From Paragemmobacter kunshanensis (GTDB lineage Bacteria > Pseudomonadota > Alphaproteobacteria > Rhodobacterales > Rhodobacteraceae), in the NCBI RefSeq assembly GCF_011059185.1, contig NZ_JAALFE010000018.1, positions 1 through 64,000 on the forward strand: a stretch of 64,000 nt of DNA, read 5' to 3'. This document shows positions 25,906 through 34,624 of this stretch, one piece after another. The notes beneath the pieces are model-generated. The model saw only the letters and a program-made list of their open reading frames with translations, did no database searches and was not told where the DNA came from. Numbering within the stretch: position 1 is the first letter of the stretch; each line of letters opens with the position of its first letter. A program made the position numbers and the translations under genes.

Positions 25906-25912
25906 GGATCCC

Positions 25913-26935
25913 ATGCCAGGAATTGAATCGAACGCCGTCGAACCCACCAAGGACGAGTTGCAGGGGCTGAGCGCGCCGCAGAAGGCGATGCGGCTGGTGC
26001 CGACCTATGGGCTGGTGATCCTGATGTTCGGGCTGATCGCCGCCTTCTCGATCCTGTTGCCGCAGACCTTTCCGACGATGCTGAACGTGCGGGCGATCCT
26101 TTCGGACAAGGCGATCATCGCGCTTCTGTCGCTGGCGGCGATGATCCCGATGGTGGCGGGGCGGATCGACCTGACCGTCGGATACGGGATCGTGCTGTGG
26201 CATATCCTGGCGATCAGCCTGCAGACGATGTACGGCCTGCCCTGGCCGCTGGCGGTGGGGATCGTGCTGATCCTTGGCGTGGCGACGGGGGCGCTGAACG
26301 GGCTGCTGGTGGAGGTGGCGCGGATCGACAGCTTCATCGCGACGCTGGGGACGGGCACGATCCTTTATGCGCTTGCGCTGTGGCATACGGGCGGGCGGCA
26401 GATGGTGGGGGCCCTGCCGGATGCCTTTTATGCGATCAACGGAACCTTTGTCCTGGGTCTGCCGATCACGGCCTTCTATGTGCTGGCGATCACCCTGATC
26501 CTGTGGGTCGTGCTGGAATACACGCCCATCGGGCGATACCTTTACGCCATCGGCGCGAACCAGCGCGCGGCCGAGCTGAACGGCATTCCCACACGGAAAT
26601 TCGTGATCGGCGCCTTTGTCACCTCGGGCGCGCTGACGGCGGTGGCGGGGGTGCTGCTGGCCTCGAAGCTGCGCATCGGGCAGGCCTCGGTGGGGCTGGA
26701 ATTCCTGCTGCCGGCGCTGGTGGGGGCGTTTCTGGGATCGACCACGATCAAGCCGGGGCGGGTGAATGTCTGGGGAACCATCGTCGGGGTGATGATCCTG
26801 GCCGTGGGAATCTCGGGCATCCAGCAATTCGGCGGCAGTTTCTGGGTAGAGCCGCTGTTCAACGGCACGACGCTTCTGATCGCCATCGGCATTGCCGGTT
26901 ACGCGCAGCGCCGCAAGGGCGCGAAATCCAAGTAA
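25913..26935 (+). CDS. Sugar ABC transporter permease (RbsC type)
   Basis: This 340-residue integral membrane protein of the ribose/galactose-type permease family has about ten hydrophobic segments. The family block PMVAGRIDLTVGY (near residue 80) and GVLLASKLRIGQASVG are recognisable. The ATG at 25913 is used because it follows a GAGG in the stop region of the ATPase gene; an earlier GTG at 25892 would overlap that gene. It forms the membrane pore between the preceding ATPase and the following binding protein. Confidence 0.9.
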   Translation: MPGIESNAVEPTKDELQGLSAPQKAMRLVPTYGLVILMFGLIAAFSILLPQTFPTMLNVRAILSDKAIIALLSLAAMIPMVAGRIDLTVGYGIVLWHILAISLQTMYGLPWPLAVGIVLILGVATGALNGLLVEVARIDSFIATLGTGTILYALALWHTGGRQMVGALPDAFYAINGTFVLGLPITAFYVLAITLILWVVLEYTPIGRYLYAIGANQRAAELNGIPTRKFVIGAFVTSGALTAVAGVLLASKLRIGQASVGLEFLLPALVGAFLGSTTIKPGRVNVWGTIVGVMILAVGISGIQQFGGSFWVEPLFNGTTLLIAIGIAGYAQRRKGAKSK

Positions 26936-26959
26936 GACAGCATTCCAGGGAGGAAAACC

Positions 26960-28048
26960 ATGCTGAGAAGAACCTTTGCCGCTTCGTTGCTGGCCTTGGG
27001 CGCGGCGCTGCCCGCCTTTGCCGATGCGATTTCGGATGCAATGGCGGATGTGCAGAAATATGCAGGCCAGAAGACCGTATGGGATGGCCCGACTTCGGGA
27101 CCGGCCGCTGCCGCGGGCAAGCGGATCGTGGTGCTGGCGGCCGACATGAAGAATGGCGGCATCCTTGGCGTGACCAACGGGATCAACGAGGCGGCGGCGA
27201 AGATCGGCTGGGAGGTCACGGTTCTGGATGGCGCGGGTTCGGTGCAGAACCGCGCGGCGGCCTTCGGCCAGGCGCTGGCCCTGCAGCCCGACGGGATCAT
27301 CATCAACGGCTTTGACGCGGTAGAGCAGCAGGCCGCGCTGAAGCAGGCCTGCGATGCGGGGATTCCGATGGTAAGCTGGCATGCCGGGCCGGTGATCGGG
27401 CCGGATCCGGCGAACTGCCTGTTTGCCAATGTCTCGACCGATGCGATGGAAGTGTCGGCTGCGGCGGCCAAATGGGCCTTTGCCGATGCGGGCGGCAAGC
27501 CGGGCGTGGTGATCTTCACGGATTCGACCTATGCCATCGCCATCGCCAAGGCCGACAAGATCAAGGAGACGATCGAATCCCTGGGCGGCACGGTGCTGGA
27601 ATATGTCGACACGCCGATTGCCGACACATCGAACCGGATGCCGACGCTGACCACGGCCCTGCTGCAGAAATACGGGGAAAGCTGGACGCATGCGCTGGCC
27701 ATCAACGACATCTATTTCGATTTCATGGGGCCGTCGCTGGCGGCGGCGGGGATTGCAGGCGACGGGGCGCCCAAGGCGGTTGCCGCGGGTGACGGATCCG
27801 AAAGCGCCTATCAGCGCATCCGGTCGGGCCAGTATCAGGCCGTGACCGTGGCAGAGCCGCTGAACCTGCAGGGCTGGCAGCTGATCGACGAGCTGAACCG
27901 GGCGGTGAACGGGGCGGAGTGGTCGGGCTATACCTCGCCGCTGCATGTGGTGACGGCGGAGAACATCAGTTTCGACGGGGGCGACAACAACCTGTTCGAT
28001 CCGGGCAACGGCTATCGCGACGAATACGGCAAGATCTGGGGCAAGTGA
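26960..28048 (+). CDS. Sugar ABC transporter periplasmic binding protein
   Basis: This 362-residue exported protein has a clear signal peptide (MLRRTFAASLLALGAALPAFA, cleaved before DAISDAM) and a periplasmic-binding-protein type 4 fold (KRIVVLAADMKNGGILGVTNG, then DGIIINGFDAVEQQAALKQA). It captures the sugar or sugar derivative for the transporter. The ligand cannot be read from the sequence; the neighbouring lactonase and idonate/gluconate genes suggest an aldose, aldonate or lactone. It follows a strong GGAGG site and ends at a strong terminator. Confidence 0.9.
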   Translation: MLRRTFAASLLALGAALPAFADAISDAMADVQKYAGQKTVWDGPTSGPAAAAGKRIVVLAADMKNGGILGVTNGINEAAAKIGWEVTVLDGAGSVQNRAAAFGQALALQPDGIIINGFDAVEQQAALKQACDAGIPMVSWHAGPVIGPDPANCLFANVSTDAMEVSAAAAKWAFADAGGKPGVVIFTDSTYAIAIAKADKIKETIESLGGTVLEYVDTPIADTSNRMPTLTTALLQKYGESWTHALAINDIYFDFMGPSLAAAGIAGDGAPKAVAAGDGSESAYQRIRSGQYQAVTVAEPLNLQGWQLIDELNRAVNGAEWSGYTSPLHVVTAENISFDGGDNNLFDPGNGYRDEYGKIWGK

Positions 28049-28071
28049 TCCCGGATCGGTGATGCAGGAGG

Positions 28072-28105
28072 GGCGGCCCCGGTGCGACAGCGCCGGGGCC
28101 GCCTT
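28072..28105 (+). terminator. Rho-independent-type terminator of the sugar ABC operon
   Basis: Perfect 11-bp GC arms (GGCGGCCCCGG at 28072-28082, CCGGGGCCGCC at 28093-28103) start 24 bp after the binding-protein stop. The following T run is short (TT), so efficiency is uncertain. Confidence 0.6.
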
Positions 28106-28186
28106 GCCCTTGGACGCGCGCGCGGGCGGAACGGCCGGATGCAGGCCGCTGGCGGATTGTGCAAGGTCTTGAAGATCTGGGGAAAG

Positions 28187-28261
28187 TGGCAGCCCGTAGG
28201 GGAGTCGAACCCCTCTTCCCAGGTTGAAAACCTGGTGTCCTAACCGATAGACGAACGGGCC
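28187..28261 (-). tRNA. tRNA-Glu (anticodon TTC)
   Basis: This 75-nt cloverleaf on the minus strand has acceptor GGCCCGT paired with ACGGGCT (one G-U), an anticodon arm CCAGG/CCTGG around TTTTCAA giving anticodon TTC, a T-arm GGGG-TTCGACT-CCCC and encoded CCA. Confidence 0.95.
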
Positions 28262-28450
28262 ACGATCACAAGTGGGCGCGGTCTATCGAAGGGCCTTTCG
28301 ATGTGCAAGGGGAAAAGTGCATGGCGCGGGCCCGGGGCAGCGGGCGTTTTTGCGGGTTTCCGTCGGCTGCGGGGACGGGCAGGATCGGCACGGGGCCCCG
28401 GACGAGTCGCAGCAGTGCAGCGGAAGGGCGCAGGGGCGAGGAAGGGGCGG
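28262..28450. other. Non-coding stretch between tRNA-Glu and pxpA
   Basis: Together with 28049-28186 this is the only gene-free stretch around the tRNA. Apart from the terminator at 28072 and the tRNA I see no supported gene or repeat here. The pxpA frame is open upstream but does not resemble the family before 28451. Confidence 0.5.
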
Positions 28451-29218
28451 ATGGTGGTCAGCATCGACCTGAATGCCGATCTGGGCGAAGGGTTCGGGCC
28501 CTGGACGATGGGCGATGACGCGGCGATGATGGATGTCGTCACCACGGCAAACATCGCCTGTGGCGGCCATGCGGGCGATCCGGAGGTGATGTTCGCAAGC
28601 CTGCGGGCGGCGGCCGCGCGCGGGATCGTGGCGGGGGCGCATCCGGGCTATGCCGACCCCGCGGGCTTCGGGCGCCGGGTGATCCCGATGAGCCCCGACG
28701 AGATCGGCCGGATGATCGTGGCGCAGGTGGGCGCGTTGCAGGGGGTGGCGGCGCTGGCCGGGGTCAGGCTGCGGCATGTCAAGGCGCATGGGGCGCTGGC
28801 CAACCTGGCGGCCGGGCGGGCCGAGATCGCCGCCGCGGTCGCGCAAGCGGTGCGGGCGCTGCCGGGGGATCTGGCGCTGCTGGCGATTTCGGGGACGGCG
28901 CTGGAGAGCGAGGGGCGCCGGGCGGGGCTTGACGTGGTGTCCGAGGTCTTTGCCGACCGGGCCTATCTGGCGAATGGGCAATTGGTGCCGCGCAGCGAGG
29001 CCGGGGCGGTGCTGCATGACCCCGAAGAGGTGGCCGCGCGCATCCTGCGCTTTGTCGAGACGGGGCGGATGCCGGTGCTGGGCGGCGGCGAGGTGGCGCT
29101 GGCGGGGCAATCGGTCTGCGTGCATGGCGACAGCCCCGGCGCGGTGGAGATGGCACGCGTGCTGCGGGCGCGGCTGGAGGCGGCGGGGGTGGAGATCCGC
29201 CCCTTTGCCGGGGGCTAG
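28451..29218 (+). CDS. pxpA: 5-oxoprolinase subunit PxpA (LamB/YcsF family)
   Basis: This 255-residue subunit of the ATP-dependent PxpABC 5-oxoprolinase opens 5-oxoproline (pyroglutamate) to glutamate. The LamB/YcsF family blocks are visible: IDLNADLGEGFGPW at the start, NIACGGHAGDP, GAHPGYADPAGFGRR, the histidine/lysine motif RHVKAHGAL and the late VCVHGDSPGAVEMA. The ATG at 28451 gives the standard N-terminus. PxpB begins 3 bp after the stop, and PxpC and a glycerate kinase follow, all on one strand. Confidence 0.93.
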   Translation: MVVSIDLNADLGEGFGPWTMGDDAAMMDVVTTANIACGGHAGDPEVMFASLRAAAARGIVAGAHPGYADPAGFGRRVIPMSPDEIGRMIVAQVGALQGVAALAGVRLRHVKAHGALANLAAGRAEIAAAVAQAVRALPGDLALLAISGTALESEGRRAGLDVVSEVFADRAYLANGQLVPRSEAGAVLHDPEEVAARILRFVETGRMPVLGGGEVALAGQSVCVHGDSPGAVEMARVLRARLEAAGVEIRPFAGG

Positions 29219-29221
29219 CGG

Positions 29222-29902
29222 GTGGTTCCGCATCTGGTTCCGGTGGCCGAGCGTGCCGTGCTGGCCGAGTTCGGCGAGGCGGCGACAGAGGCCGTGCATC
29301 AGGCCGTGCTGGCGTTGGACCGGGCCTTGCGCGACAGGCCGGTGGAGGGCCAGCTGGAAGTGGTGCCCGGCATGGTGAACCTGCTGGTGGTCTTTGATCC
29401 GCTGGTCACCGATCACGGGGCTGTGGCGGATGCGCTGCGCGCGCGGATGTCCGCACTCTCGGGCAGCCGGGGGGCGGGGCGGCTGCATGAGATTGCCGTC
29501 TGCTATGAGGGTGCCTTCGGCCGGGATCTGCAGGCGGTGGCAGAGCGGACGGGGCAGGATGCCGAGGCGGTGATCGCCGCCCATCTGGCGGGGGAATACC
29601 GGGTCTACATGTACGGATTTGCGCCGGGCTATGCCTATCTGTCGGGCGTGCCCGAGGCGCTGCACCTGCCGCGCAAGCCTGCGCCGGTGCGGGGGGTGCC
29701 CGCAGGCAGCGTGATCATCGCCGGGGCGCAATGCCTTGTGACGACGCTGACCATGCCGACGGGATGGTGGGTGATCGGGCGGTCGCCGGACCGGATCCTG
29801 ACGGGCGAGGGCGCGCGGCCCTTCCTGTTCGATGTGGATGACAGGGTGCGCTTCCGGCGGATCGGGGAAGCGGAATTCCGCAGCCGGGAGGCGGGCGCGT
29901 GA
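29222..29902 (+). CDS. pxpB: 5-oxoprolinase subunit PxpB (KipI family)
   Basis: This 226-residue carboxyltransferase-domain subunit 1 protein works with PxpC and PxpA on 5-oxoproline. The diagnostic block YRVYMYGFAPGYAYLSGVPE lies mid-protein, followed by the KPAPVRGVPAGSVIIAG strand and GWWVIGRSP. It starts at a GTG right after pxpA. In Bacillus the homologue KipI inhibits the sporulation kinase KinA; no such kinase is relevant here, so the oxoprolinase role is preferred. Confidence 0.92.
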   Translation: MVPHLVPVAERAVLAEFGEAATEAVHQAVLALDRALRDRPVEGQLEVVPGMVNLLVVFDPLVTDHGAVADALRARMSALSGSRGAGRLHEIAVCYEGAFGRDLQAVAERTGQDAEAVIAAHLAGEYRVYMYGFAPGYAYLSGVPEALHLPRKPAPVRGVPAGSVIIAGAQCLVTTLTMPTGWWVIGRSPDRILTGEGARPFLFDVDDRVRFRRIGEAEFRSREAGA

Positions 29903-30861
29903 GAGAGGCGGTGCTGCGGATCGTCGAGGCCGGGCCGCAATGTTCGGTGCAGGACGGGGGCAGGCCCGGGCTGATGCGGTTCGGCGTGCCGGCCTCGGGG
30001 GCGATGGACCGGGTGGCGATGATGCTGGCCAACCGGGCGCTGGGCAAGGCGCCGGGGGCGGCGGTGCTGGAAGTGTCGCTGGGGGGCCTCGTGCTGGAGG
30101 TGGAGCAGGGCGCGCTGTCGGTGGCGGTGGCGGGCGGGGGCTTCGTGATCCGCTGCGGCGGGCTGAGCGCGGGATCCTGGTCGGTGCTGACGCTGCGCGA
30201 GGGGGACAGGCTTGAGGTGCGGCGCGGGCCATGGGGGGCGTGGTGCGCGCTGGCCGTGGCGGGCGACGTGCAGGGCGAGGGATGGCTGGGCAGCCTGTCG
30301 ACGCATGCCTTGTCGGGCCTGGGCGGCGGGGCGCTGGTGGCGGGGCGGCGGCTGGTGATCCGGGCGCCGCGCCTGGTGCCGGAACGCGCGATTGCCTGCC
30401 CGGTCTGGGCAAGGCCGCGGGGCGAGGTGGCGCTGGTGATCGGGCCGCAAGAGCGTTTTTTCCCCGGGGATCGGCTGGAGGCGCTGCTGGGATCGCGGTT
30501 CCGCCTGACGGATGCCTATGACCGGATGGGCGTGCGGCTGCGCGGCCCGGCCATGCCGCCCGAGGGGGCGCTGGCCATCCCGTCGGAGCCGGTCTTGCGC
30601 GGATCGGTGCAGGTGGCGGGGGACGGGGTGGCGACGGTGCTGCTGGCGGATCATCAGACGACGGGGGGATATCCGAAAATCGCCACGCTTGTCGGTTCCG
30701 AACTGGATGCCTTCGTCCAGTTGCGGCCACATGCGGCAGTGGCCTTTCGCGCCGTGACGCCGGAAGAGGCCATTGCCATGGTCCGGCTGCGGGCGGCGGC
30801 GCTGGCGCGGATCATGGATGGCGATCAGGGGCGGACCGGGGGAGGGGCGGCATGGGGATGA
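29899..30861 (+). CDS. pxpC: 5-oxoprolinase subunit PxpC (KipA family)
   Basis: This 320-residue carboxyltransferase-domain subunit 2 protein (biotin-dependent carboxyltransferase-like, KipA/PxpC) has CSVQDGGRPGLMRFGVPASGAMD near the start (seen here as QDGGRPGLMRFGVP) and a late LADHQTTGGYPKIATL, which is a family hallmark. It overlaps pxpB by 4 bp and glycerate kinase by 10 bp. It completes the PxpABC enzyme that salvages 5-oxoproline formed by glutamine cyclisation. Confidence 0.92.
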   Translation: MREAVLRIVEAGPQCSVQDGGRPGLMRFGVPASGAMDRVAMMLANRALGKAPGAAVLEVSLGGLVLEVEQGALSVAVAGGGFVIRCGGLSAGSWSVLTLREGDRLEVRRGPWGAWCALAVAGDVQGEGWLGSLSTHALSGLGGGALVAGRRLVIRAPRLVPERAIACPVWARPRGEVALVIGPQERFFPGDRLEALLGSRFRLTDAYDRMGVRLRGPAMPPEGALAIPSEPVLRGSVQVAGDGVATVLLADHQTTGGYPKIATLVGSELDAFVQLRPHAAVAFRAVTPEEAIAMVRLRAAALARIMDGDQGRTGGGAAWG

Positions 30862-32156
30862 CGGGGACCAGGCTGGAGGATGGCGGGGCGGTGGCCCTGT
30901 TGCGCGCGCTGTTCGACGAGGCGGTGGCGGTGGCCGATCCCATGCAGTCGCTGGCCCGTTTCCTGCCGCCCAGGCCTGCGGGGCGGGTGGTGGTGATTGG
31001 CGCGGGCAAGGCCAGCGCGCGGATGGCCGAGGCTGTCGAGGCGGTCTGGGGGCCCTGCGAGGGGCTGGTGATCACGCGCTATGGCTATGCCCGGCCCTGC
31101 CGGGGGATCGAGATCGTGGAGGCCGCGCATCCGGTGCCGGATGCGGCAGGGGCGGGGGCCACGGCGCGGATGCTCGATCTGCTGGGCGGGTTGGGCGAGG
31201 GGGATTTCGTGCTGGCGCTGATCTCGGGCGGGGCCTCGGCCCTGCTGGTGGCGCCGGTGGCGGGGGTGACGCTGGCCGAGAAGCAGGCGGTGAATGCGGC
31301 GCTTTTGGCCTCTGGCGCGCCGATCGACCGGATGAACACGCTGCGCAAGCATCTGAGCCGGGTGAAGGGCGGGCAACTGGCGGCGGCGGCCTGGCCTGCG
31401 CGGATGCTGGCGCTATTGATTTCCGACGTGCCGGGGGATGATCCGGCCTTCATCGGATCGGGGCCGACGGTGGGGGATGGATCGACCCCGGCCGAGGCGC
31501 GGGCGGTGCTGGCGCGCTGGCAGGTGCAGGTGCCCGACAGCGTGCGGGCGGCCCTGTCCGGCGCGACGGGGGTGATCGCCCCGGGGGATCCGCGCCTGTC
31601 GCGGGTGGAGAACGTGATCTATGCCGCGCCCGCGCAATCCTTGCAGGCGGCGGCGCGGCGGGCAGAGGCGCTGTTGCCCGGGGTGGAGGTGCGGCTTCTG
31701 GGGGATGCGCTGGAGGGCGAGGCGCGCGAGGTGGCCGCGGCCCAGGCAAGGCAGGCGCGCGAGATCGCGGCCGGTCTGCGGCCCGGCGCGCGCCCGGTGC
31801 TGATGCTGTCGGGCGGGGAGTTGACGGTGACGCGGCGCGGCGACGGCATCGGCGGGCCGAATGCGGAATTCTGCCTGGCGCTGGCGCTGGAACTGGCCGG
31901 GCATCCGGGCATCCATGCGCTGGCCTGCGATACCGACGGGGTGGACGGCGCGGCCGAGGTGGCGGGGGCGGTGGTGCGCCCCGACACGCTGGCGCGGGCG
32001 GCGGGGCTGGGCCTTGATCCGCGCGCGGCGCTGGCGGCGAATGATGCGCACAGCTTCTTTGCCGCGCTGGGCGATCAGGTGGTGACCGGGCCGACCCTGA
32101 CCAATGTCAACGATTTCCGCGCGATCCTGATCGAGCCAGCGCCCGGCCCCGCGTGA
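30852..32156 (+). CDS. Glycerate 2-kinase (MOFRL/GckA-TtuD family)
   Basis: This 434-residue protein of the GckA/TtuD type phosphorylates D-glycerate to 2-phosphoglycerate, linking the serine cycle, tartrate and glyoxylate metabolism to glycolysis. Visible blocks are VVVIGAGKASARMAEA (about 38-53), LISGGASALL, the NTLRKHLSRVKGG lysine/arginine segment, and the MOFRL-type C-terminal domain with MLSGGELTVT and GGPNAEFCLALAL. Some relatives were first called hydroxypyruvate reductase. Its start overlaps pxpC, so it belongs to that operon; why a glycerate kinase joins oxoprolinase genes is unclear. Confidence 0.9.
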   Translation: MGMTGTRLEDGGAVALLRALFDEAVAVADPMQSLARFLPPRPAGRVVVIGAGKASARMAEAVEAVWGPCEGLVITRYGYARPCRGIEIVEAAHPVPDAAGAGATARMLDLLGGLGEGDFVLALISGGASALLVAPVAGVTLAEKQAVNAALLASGAPIDRMNTLRKHLSRVKGGQLAAAAWPARMLALLISDVPGDDPAFIGSGPTVGDGSTPAEARAVLARWQVQVPDSVRAALSGATGVIAPGDPRLSRVENVIYAAPAQSLQAAARRAEALLPGVEVRLLGDALEGEAREVAAAQARQAREIAAGLRPGARPVLMLSGGELTVTRRGDGIGGPNAEFCLALALELAGHPGIHALACDTDGVDGAAEVAGAVVRPDTLARAAGLGLDPRAALAANDAHSFFAALGDQVVTGPTLTNVNDFRAILIEPAPGPA

Positions 32157-33740
32157 TCAGAACCAGCCATGCGGCAGGCGGGCGATGACGCCCGCGGCGA
32201 GCCGGCGGGGCAGCGAGGCATCGGGTTCGCGGGTGGAGATGACCTCGGCCCCGTCCTCGCGCCGGATGCGCCAGCGCATCTCGTCCCCATGCAGCGTGAC
32301 GGCATAGGCCGAGCTTTGGCTGCTTTGCGCATCGAAGAGGGAGGCCAGTTCCGCGACGAGGGTCGGTTCCTGGAACAGCAGGCCCAGTTCGATGTTGATG
32401 AAGGCCGAGCGCATGTCGAAATTGTGCGAGCCGACAAGGGCGTGGCGCCCGTCGATCAGGAAGATCTTGGAATGCAGGAGGTCGCGCCGTCGGGTGAGGG
32501 CTGCGGGCAGGCCAAGGCGGCGGCGCGGGGGCGGGGCGAATTCGTGAAGTTCGGCCCCGGCATCGAGAAGCGGCCTGCGATACCAGGTATAGGCGGCGTG
32601 GACGGCGAAGAGATCGGTCGAGGCCAGCGAATTCGTCAGCACGCGCAGGCGGATCCCGGCCCTTGCCAGATCGGTCAGCAGGTTCAGCCCGGCGGTGCCC
32701 GGCACGAGATAGGGTGTGGTCAGGCAGATCTCTTGCCCTGCGCCTTTCATCAGGTCGGCGATGCTGTCCGCCAGCCATGGACCCCGACGCTGGCCCAAGG
32801 CCTTGTCCGGCGGATCGGCGAGCAGGGTTGCGCTGTCGGTCCAGCGCAGGGGGCTGGCAAGGACGGCGGCCGCGCTGCGCCCGGCGATGGCACGGTCGCG
32901 GAAGGCCCGCGCCCGTGGGTCGGCCAGATGGCGGCGCAGGCGGCGGCGGAAGCGGGCGGGACTCATCCTCAGGCCGGGCCAGAGGGCGAGAAGGGGCAGC
33001 GACAGGCCGAGATTCCAGAACCTGTCGAAGACCTCGGCCATGTCGGTGACAAGGGGGCCTGCGAGCAGCACATCGGCATCATGGGCGCGCTGGTCCGAAG
33101 AGGCGGAGCCGTCGAGATAGGTGTCGCCGATATTGCGACCGCCAAGGATGGCGAGGCGGCCATCCGCGATCCAGATCTTGCCATGCATGCGGCGGTTGAA
33201 GCGGGAGATGCCCAAGAGGAACTCGGCCGAGCGGCGCAGCCAGTGGCCCCGGCTGCGGATGGGGTTGAAGAGGCGGACCTCGATATTCGGATGCAGGCTG
33301 AGGCCGAGGAAGGTGAAGTCGAACCCCTGGACATGGATATCATCGAGCAGCAGCCGCACGCGGACGCCGCGATCGGCGGCGGCCACCAGATCGGCGAGGA
33401 GCAGCCAGCCGGATCTGTCGGTGCGCCAGATGTAATAGATCAGGTCGAGGCTGCGCCCGGCGGCGGCTGCCGAAAGGCTGCGCGCGGCGAAGGCGTCTTC
33501 GGGGCGGATCAGGTTGGCAAGGCCGTTCTGGCCGGGATGGGCGGTTTCGGGCGGGTCAAGCAGCCTGTCGAGTTCGGTTGCGGCCTTGTCCCCCTGCGGG
33601 CGGGGCAGGTGGTGGCTGTCCGGCCCGCGCGCGCGGCGCGCCCTTTCCGTGAAGCGGGCATGGGACCACAGCACCAGCGCCGGGATCGCGACGGCGGCCA
33701 GCGCGAGGCCGAAGGACCAGAGCAGCACGGTCGGCATCAA
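32157..33740 (-). CDS. Phospholipase D-like protein (cardiolipin synthase family)
   Basis: This 527-residue protein has one N-terminal membrane segment (MMPTVLLWSFGLALAAVAIPALVLW) and two HKD catalytic motifs, RMHGKIWIADGRLAILGGRN and LLHSKIFLIDGRHALVGSHN, each with the full HxK(x4)D pattern. Such enzymes transfer phosphatidyl groups (cardiolipin synthase-like) or act as phospholipases; which of these applies is not clear. It overlaps the upstream endonuclease/exonuclease/phosphatase gene by 4 bp and converges with glycerate kinase without a gap. Confidence 0.88.
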   Translation of the reverse strand: MMPTVLLWSFGLALAAVAIPALVLWSHARFTERARRARGPDSHHLPRPQGDKAATELDRLLDPPETAHPGQNGLANLIRPEDAFAARSLSAAAAGRSLDLIYYIWRTDRSGWLLLADLVAAADRGVRVRLLLDDIHVQGFDFTFLGLSLHPNIEVRLFNPIRSRGHWLRRSAEFLLGISRFNRRMHGKIWIADGRLAILGGRNIGDTYLDGSASSDQRAHDADVLLAGPLVTDMAEVFDRFWNLGLSLPLLALWPGLRMSPARFRRRLRRHLADPRARAFRDRAIAGRSAAAVLASPLRWTDSATLLADPPDKALGQRRGPWLADSIADLMKGAGQEICLTTPYLVPGTAGLNLLTDLARAGIRLRVLTNSLASTDLFAVHAAYTWYRRPLLDAGAELHEFAPPPRRRLGLPAALTRRRDLLHSKIFLIDGRHALVGSHNFDMRSAFINIELGLLFQEPTLVAELASLFDAQSSQSSAYAVTLHGDEMRWRIRREDGAEVISTREPDASLPRRLAAGVIARLPHGWF

Positions 33741-34465
33741 GGCGCCACCCCGGGCAGATGCAGGCGGGCGGTGAGCGGCAGGTGATCGGAGGCGCGGCGG
33801 GCGAGGGCCGTGTCATGTGCTGCGACATCGGAGAGCGCGCCGCCATGGCCCGCCATCATCCGGTCCAGCGCCAGAAGCGGCAGGCGGGTCGGGAAGCTGG
33901 GCACGGGATCGGACAGGGTGAAGTGCCGCGCCAGAAGCGCGAGGGGGGAGCCTGGGCCCCCGCGCCATTCGTTCAGGTCGCCCATCAGCAGGGTGGGCAG
34001 GGGCGAGAGGCGCGACAGCCGGTCGAGGATGGCGCGCGCCTGCGCGCGGCGCGACATGCGCAGCAGGCCGAGATGCGCCGCTACAAGGCGCAGGGGGTGG
34101 CCGTTGATTTCAAGATCGGTGATGAGCGCGCCGCGCGGTTCCAGCCCCGGAAGGGAAAGGGGATGCAGGTCGATCAGGCGGGCCTTGCGGGCGAGGATCA
34201 GGTTGCCGTGCCAGCCATGCGAGGGGCCAGCGCGTCCGGTGGGCAGCAGGGACATGCCCGTCAGATCATGCAGGTGATCGAGGTCGAGAAGGCCCGCGCG
34301 GGTGCCGAAGCGGTGATCGGCCTCTTGCAGGGCCATGAGATCGGGCGAGATTTCGGCGATGACGCGGCTGGTGCGCGCCAGATCGCGGCGGCGATCCGTG
34401 CCGATGCCCTTGTGGATGTTCCACGAGGCGACGTGAATGGCGCGCGAGGCGGTGGGGCTGGACAT
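33737..34465 (-). CDS. Endonuclease/exonuclease/phosphatase family protein
   Basis: This 242-residue protein has the EEP fold shared by exonuclease III, DNase I and inositol-phosphate phosphatases. Catalytic residues seen are the asparagine in VASWNIHKGIG (about 15), the glutamate in ALQEADHRFG (about 47), the aspartate/asparagine pair in LLMGDLNEWRGG (about 161), and the terminal SDHLPLTARL histidine. No signal peptide. Its translation is coupled to the phospholipase D-like gene, so a phosphodiesterase role on membrane lipids is possible but unproven. A perfect 18-bp palindrome sits 14 bp before the start. Confidence 0.85.
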   Translation of the reverse strand: MSSPTASRAIHVASWNIHKGIGTDRRRDLARTSRVIAEISPDLMALQEADHRFGTRAGLLDLDHLHDLTGMSLLPTGRAGPSHGWHGNLILARKARLIDLHPLSLPGLEPRGALITDLEINGHPLRLVAAHLGLLRMSRRAQARAILDRLSRLSPLPTLLMGDLNEWRGGPGSPLALLARHFTLSDPVPSFPTRLPLLALDRMMAGHGGALSDVAAHDTALARRASDHLPLTARLHLPGVAP

Positions 34466-34478
34466 GGGGATAATCTAG

Positions 34479-34496
34479 GCATTCCCGCGCGGGAAT
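34479..34496. promoter_or_regulatory. Perfect 18-bp palindrome CATTCCCGCGCGGGAATG
   Basis: It lies between the divergent EEP and tex genes, 14 bp before the EEP start codon. The perfect symmetry without loop space suits a dimeric regulator site rather than a terminator. The protein that might bind it is unknown. Confidence 0.5.
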
Positions 34497-34624
34497 GTCA
34501 GGGGTGATCGGGGATCGTGCGCGCCCTGGGCCAGTGGCGGCTTGCCGCCGGGGCGGGGTTGGATGGCGCGGGAGGCGCGGCTAAGGTCGCGCCCTGCGAC
34601 TCGATACCTTCGGAAAGGACTTCC

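Noticed and set aside
25664-27946. Long minus-strand open frame opposite the sugar transporter genes
   Set aside because: It is rich in R, H, P and Q with no domain, and it covers the permease and binding-protein genes that have clear families.
32169-33785. Plus-strand frame opposite the phospholipase D-like gene
   Set aside because: The minus strand has two intact HKD motifs in a family-length protein; the plus frame has none.
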